Below, in pieces: positions 61,637 through 64,000 of a stretch of DNA of 64,000 bases. The position numbers were made by a program, and so were the translations under genes. This DNA is from Gammaproteobacteria bacterium (GTDB taxonomy: Bacteria; Pseudomonadota; Gammaproteobacteria; Steroidobacterales; Rariloculaceae), in assembly GCA_017577365.1 (NCBI GenBank), contig PKRJ01000013.1, positions 7,095 to 71,094 of the forward strand, in the 5' to 3' direction. The stretch's first letter is position 1. Each line of letters starts with the position of its first letter. The notes beneath the pieces were generated by a model. That model made no database searches. It was not told the origin of the DNA and was given only the letters and a program-made list of their open reading frames with translations.

Positions 61637-62893
61637 TTATTCCACGGCCACGCCCAGCATCCGCCAGAACGCAGCCTCCGCCACGATCCGAATCCCGTAC
61701 TGACGCGCCTTCCTGCCCTTCCCCGACAACGTGTTCGGATCCGCCGCAACCAGCAGGTCGAGCTTCTTCGTGACACTGTTCGCGACCACGAGCCCGGCCT
61801 GCGCGGCCAGCTGCTGCGCGACCGCACGCGTGATCGGCTCACCTCCAATCCTCGCCTGCATCTCGCCGGTGAAGCACACGCTCTTGCCGCGCAAATCCTC
61901 GATGGGAGCAAGCTGGGCACCGAGACTGCCGAGCTGGCCGCGCGTCTGCGACAGCAGACTATCGAGCACACAGGGGTCGACGCCAAGGAGGCGTGCGACG
62001 ACCTCGAGATCCGCACGCTCCCGCTCCGAGACGTGCCCGTCGGCGAGTGCCAAAGCTGCCAGGTGCCAGAGGTAACTCGCGTGCGCTGCTTCCACTTGCG
62101 ACCTCGACAGCCCAAGATGCTCGACGGCGGTCAGAAGCACGTCTTCCTCTTCGGCAACCACGATCCGGTCCTCGAGCACGCGGTCGAGCAACCCGAGATA
62201 CGTGAGCACGTTCGGGGGCGAAGCCTCCGTGTCGTACGCGGAGCGTGCCGCGATCCGCTGAAGGAAGCTGGGCGGCGAGGCGCGACGTTCGCGCGCCGCC
62301 CGTCGCGGGACCGGTCGGGCGAGACCAACCGGCAATTCAGGCCATTCGACTGGCCCCTCCGGCAGGCTCAGCAGGCGGGGATCTTCCGCCAGCAGCCGGG
62401 CAACGATCCTCGCAGTCGCACGAGCGTCGAACAGCGCGCTGTGATAGCTGCCTTCGTCCTCCATGACGATCCCGAGCTCCTCGCAGCAGGCTGCGAGATT
62501 CTGCCGCCCGAGTTGCCGGCATGTGCAGAAAAGCGGGACGTCGGGGAACGGCGCCGGCAGCCGCTCGAACTCTCCGCGCAGGAAGTTGTGATCGAAGCTG
62601 ATGTTGTGGCCAGCGAGCACGTGAGCATGCCTCAGCAGAGCGACCACGTCTCCGGCAATCGCGGCAAACGGCGGGGCGTCGATCACGTCGCTGGCCGAGA
62701 TGCCGTGGATGCTCGTCGGTCCGACGTCTCGCCCGGGATTCACCAGGCTTTCGTACTCGTCGCAGATGTCGCCGTCCGGGGACAGGAGAACGACGGCGAT
62801 CTCCACGATACGGTCATGACGCCAGGGCGAGAGTCCCGTCGTCTCGACGTCGACGACGGCAATGTGACGAGCAGCGGATGCTTGCGTTCTCAC
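61637..62893 (-). CDS. DnaQ-like exonuclease with TerB-like and BRCT domains
   Basis: 418 aa, GTG start at 62893. Residues ~10-170: DEDDh 3'-5' exonuclease (IAVVDVETTGLSPWRHDRIV, HNISFDHNFLRGEFERL, YHSALFDARATARIVARLL). Residues ~230-320: TerB-like helices (LALADGHVSERERADLEVVA). C-terminal ~80 residues: BRCT domain of the DNA-ligase type (GKSVCFTGEMQARIGGEPIT, KKLDLLVAADPNTLSGKGRK). All catalytic acidic residues are kept. Predicted cytoplasmic nuclease acting on DNA ends. Its start overlaps a small upstream ORF (GTGA). Confidence 0.88.
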   Translation of the reverse strand: MRTQASAARHIAVVDVETTGLSPWRHDRIVEIAVVLLSPDGDICDEYESLVNPGRDVGPTSIHGISASDVIDAPPFAAIAGDVVALLRHAHVLAGHNISFDHNFLRGEFERLPAPFPDVPLFCTCRQLGRQNLAACCEELGIVMEDEGSYHSALFDARATARIVARLLAEDPRLLSLPEGPVEWPELPVGLARPVPRRAARERRASPPSFLQRIAARSAYDTEASPPNVLTYLGLLDRVLEDRIVVAEEEDVLLTAVEHLGLSRSQVEAAHASYLWHLAALALADGHVSERERADLEVVARLLGVDPCVLDSLLSQTRGQLGSLGAQLAPIEDLRGKSVCFTGEMQARIGGEPITRAVAQQLAAQAGLVVANSVTKKLDLLVAADPNTLSGKGRKARQYGIRIVAEAAFWRMLGVAVE

Positions 62894-63105
62894 GGATCGG
62901 ACCCTCCCGCGGCGCCCTTCTGCCCAGCGGCGCGCCTCGTTCCGCGCTCAATTCTGCATCGACGTCGCGGCGAGATTCGGCGCGCGAGTTCACGATGTGC
63001 GTTCTTAAGGATGCGAATAGTGCGCATCAGAGCGGAAATCGCACCGACTTCCGCGCTATCGTCCACCTTGATGTGATCTTGTCGATTGTTCGGCAGCAGC
63101 TGCAT
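62890..63105 (-). CDS. Small hypothetical protein coupled to the DnaQ-BRCT gene
   Basis: 71 aa from ATG 63105. Its stop overlaps the GTG of the exonuclease gene, a typical translational-coupling arrangement. The middle (DSAEVGAISALMRTIRILKN, AHRELARRI) looks helical; the tail is basic. No family recognised. It may instead be a leader region of the exonuclease gene. Confidence 0.35.
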   Translation of the reverse strand: MQLLPNNRQDHIKVDDSAEVGAISALMRTIRILKNAHRELARRISPRRRCRIERGTRRAAGQKGAAGGSDP

Positions 63106-63165
63106 CGCGTTCCGGCCTTCTGCTCCGCGTGCGACCGGGAGGAAGTCTTCTAGTCCGGACGTAAC

Positions 63166-63187
63166 GTTAGTCGTCAGCACGTCTAAC
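63166..63187. promoter_or_regulatory. Inverted repeat in the divergent promoter region
   Basis: GTTAG (63166-63170) and CTAAC (63183-63187) lie in the 251-bp spacer (63106-63356) between the nuclease arm and the divergent WYL regulator. BrxR/CapW-type WYL regulators bind palindromes in such spacers and repress both sides. The rest of the spacer shows no gene. Confidence 0.3.
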
Positions 63188-63356
63188 TACGTCGTTCGCC
63201 CAGAGTGAGAAATGGTCCATAGAGATGCGACGCAACTAGTCGTATCGTGCAGGCACATTCCGAAGGGACCGGGCCGCCCTGCGCGACCCGAGACGGTCGG
63301 CCGTGCGCGATCCGCGGAGGAAGCGTCGTACCGATCGCACTCGACGAAGCGCCAGC

Positions 63357-64000
63357 ATGAGAAGAAGCACGGACACGATCGGGCGCCAGTGGGAGCTTCT
63401 CCGGCTGGTCCCGCGCGAGCCTCGCTCGATCACGACCGCCGAGATCAGGAACCGGCTCGAGGAGCACGGCTACGATGCCGACGTTCGAACGATCCAGCGC
63501 GACCTGACGACCCTCGAGGCAAAGTTTCCGCTGATCTGTCGGACGGAAGGCCGCACGAACCATTGGAGCTGGGCGAGTCACCATCCGGGGCTCGACATTC
63601 CGCGGCTCGAGACGCCTACCGCAATCACGCTGCTCCTGGTCCGCGACTACCTGCTGCCGCTCCTGCCGAAGTCGATCGGCAACGAGCTCGCGCCGTACTT
63701 CGAGAAGGCGAAGGAAGTGCTGAAGGGCACGAAGCTCGAGCAGTGGGGACGACGAGTCCGGATGATCCGGCGCGGCCCGGTGCTCAAAGCACCGAAGGTC
63801 GCGCCGGACGTGCTGGATGCCGTGTATCGAGCGTTGCTCGAGGGCCGTCAGCTCGATGCGGACTACCGGAGCCGGAATACTGGCGAGACGAAGCGCAGGC
63901 GGATCCATCCGCTCGCGCTCGTGATGAAGGAGGACGTGCTGTACCTCGTCGCGACGCTAGGTGAGCATCGAGACGCGCGTCAGCTCGCCTTGCACCGGAT
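63357..64000 (+). CDS. WYL-domain transcriptional regulator (cut by right edge)
   Basis: 214 codons visible from ATG 63357; no stop before the window ends. N-terminal winged helix: TIGRQWELLRLVPREPRSIT, then AEIRNRLEEHGYDADVRTIQ and RDLTTLEAKFPL, the HTH arrangement of DeoR-like WYL proteins. The WYL region begins around residue 160 (ALLEGRQLDADYRSR, HPLALVMKEDVLYLVATLGE). WYL regulators bind nucleic-acid ligands and control defence loci (BREX BrxR, CBASS CapW). Divergence from the nuclease/helicase genes suggests it represses them or genes to the right. Confidence 0.9.
   Translation, partial: MRRSTDTIGRQWELLRLVPREPRSITTAEIRNRLEEHGYDADVRTIQRDLTTLEAKFPLICRTEGRTNHWSWASHHPGLDIPRLETPTAITLLLVRDYLLPLLPKSIGNELAPYFEKAKEVLKGTKLEQWGRRVRMIRRGPVLKAPKVAPDVLDAVYRALLEGRQLDADYRSRNTGETKRRRIHPLALVMKEDVLYLVATLGEHRDARQLALHR

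Noticed and set aside
59608..61773. Plus-strand open frames opposite the DUF2075 helicase gene
   Set aside because: Basic, low-complexity translations with no motif, while the minus strand shows nuclease and helicase motifs in order.
1..64000. tRNA or rRNA genes
   Set aside because: I looked for tRNA T-loop patterns and conserved rRNA segments while reading and found none that I could support.

Overview
The window is chromosomal DNA from a GC-rich Gram-negative bacterium. Glutaminyl-tRNA synthetase, a TonB-dependent receptor, many lipoprotein and outer-membrane barrel genes, a RhtB-type exporter and the TesB/Gdx/NirD-type genes fit a proteobacterium, most likely a gammaproteobacterium. I cannot place it to genus. 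Strong GC bias at the third codon position produces many long arginine-rich open frames opposite real genes; these were left out.

Layout. 1-6.7 kb: end of an Mrp-type cation/proton antiporter operon (fused A-B subunit, cut by the left edge), NADP-glutamate dehydrogenase with two 36-bp direct repeats upstream, and a MocR-type regulator divergent from a RhtB exporter. 6.7-13.4 kb: a SIMPL-domain protein; a coupled set of di-heme peroxidase, histidine kinase and EAL response regulator; a Rieske protein and a Gdx/SugE exporter. 13.4-16.5 kb: UPF0210 plus ACT-domain pair and a carnosine-methyltransferase-like enzyme. 16.6-28.3 kb: a large extracytoplasmic redox locus of two divergent arms. One arm has a Tat-exported protein, a LamG/c-type cytochrome lipoprotein and a mono-heme protein. 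The other has an HzsA-like heme propeller lipoprotein, SH3 and barrel proteins, a TlpA thioredoxin, DUF4266 and DUF3570. 28.3-39.4 kb: moeA, a TPR protein, a TonB-C protein, a MATE exporter, a duplicated DUF8021-like secreted protein, a HerA/DUF853 ATPase, an M48 protease and glnS. 39.4-42 kb: an overlapping FAD-oxidoreductase/CFA-synthase-like pair resembling the 10-methyl fatty acid (tms/bfa) genes. 42.4-46.3 kb: molybdenum cofactor genes moaA-C-D-E, mocA-like, a GNAT gene and moaB. 46.4-50.6 kb: a thiamine salvage operon under a TPP riboswitch (receptor, thiamine-binding protein, PnuT-type permease, thiamine-kinase-like enzyme). 50.6-56.9 kb: ordinary metabolic and transport genes.

56.9-64 kb changes character. 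There is an inactivated alpha/beta hydrolase remnant, a glycogen phosphorylase cut off by an IS3-family element, and an unrelated methyltransferase tail on the other side of the element, which indicates a rearrangement at the IS. Beyond it lie a PD-(D/E)XK nuclease-DUF2075 helicase fusion, a DnaQ-TerB-BRCT protein with a coupled small ORF, and the start of a WYL-domain regulator that runs off the right edge. This looks like the edge of a defence or mobile island and is the most promising place to look for an undescribed system, although the window ends before it can be defined. Molybdenum cofactor synthesis (moaA-E, moaB, moeA) appears nearly complete within the window.
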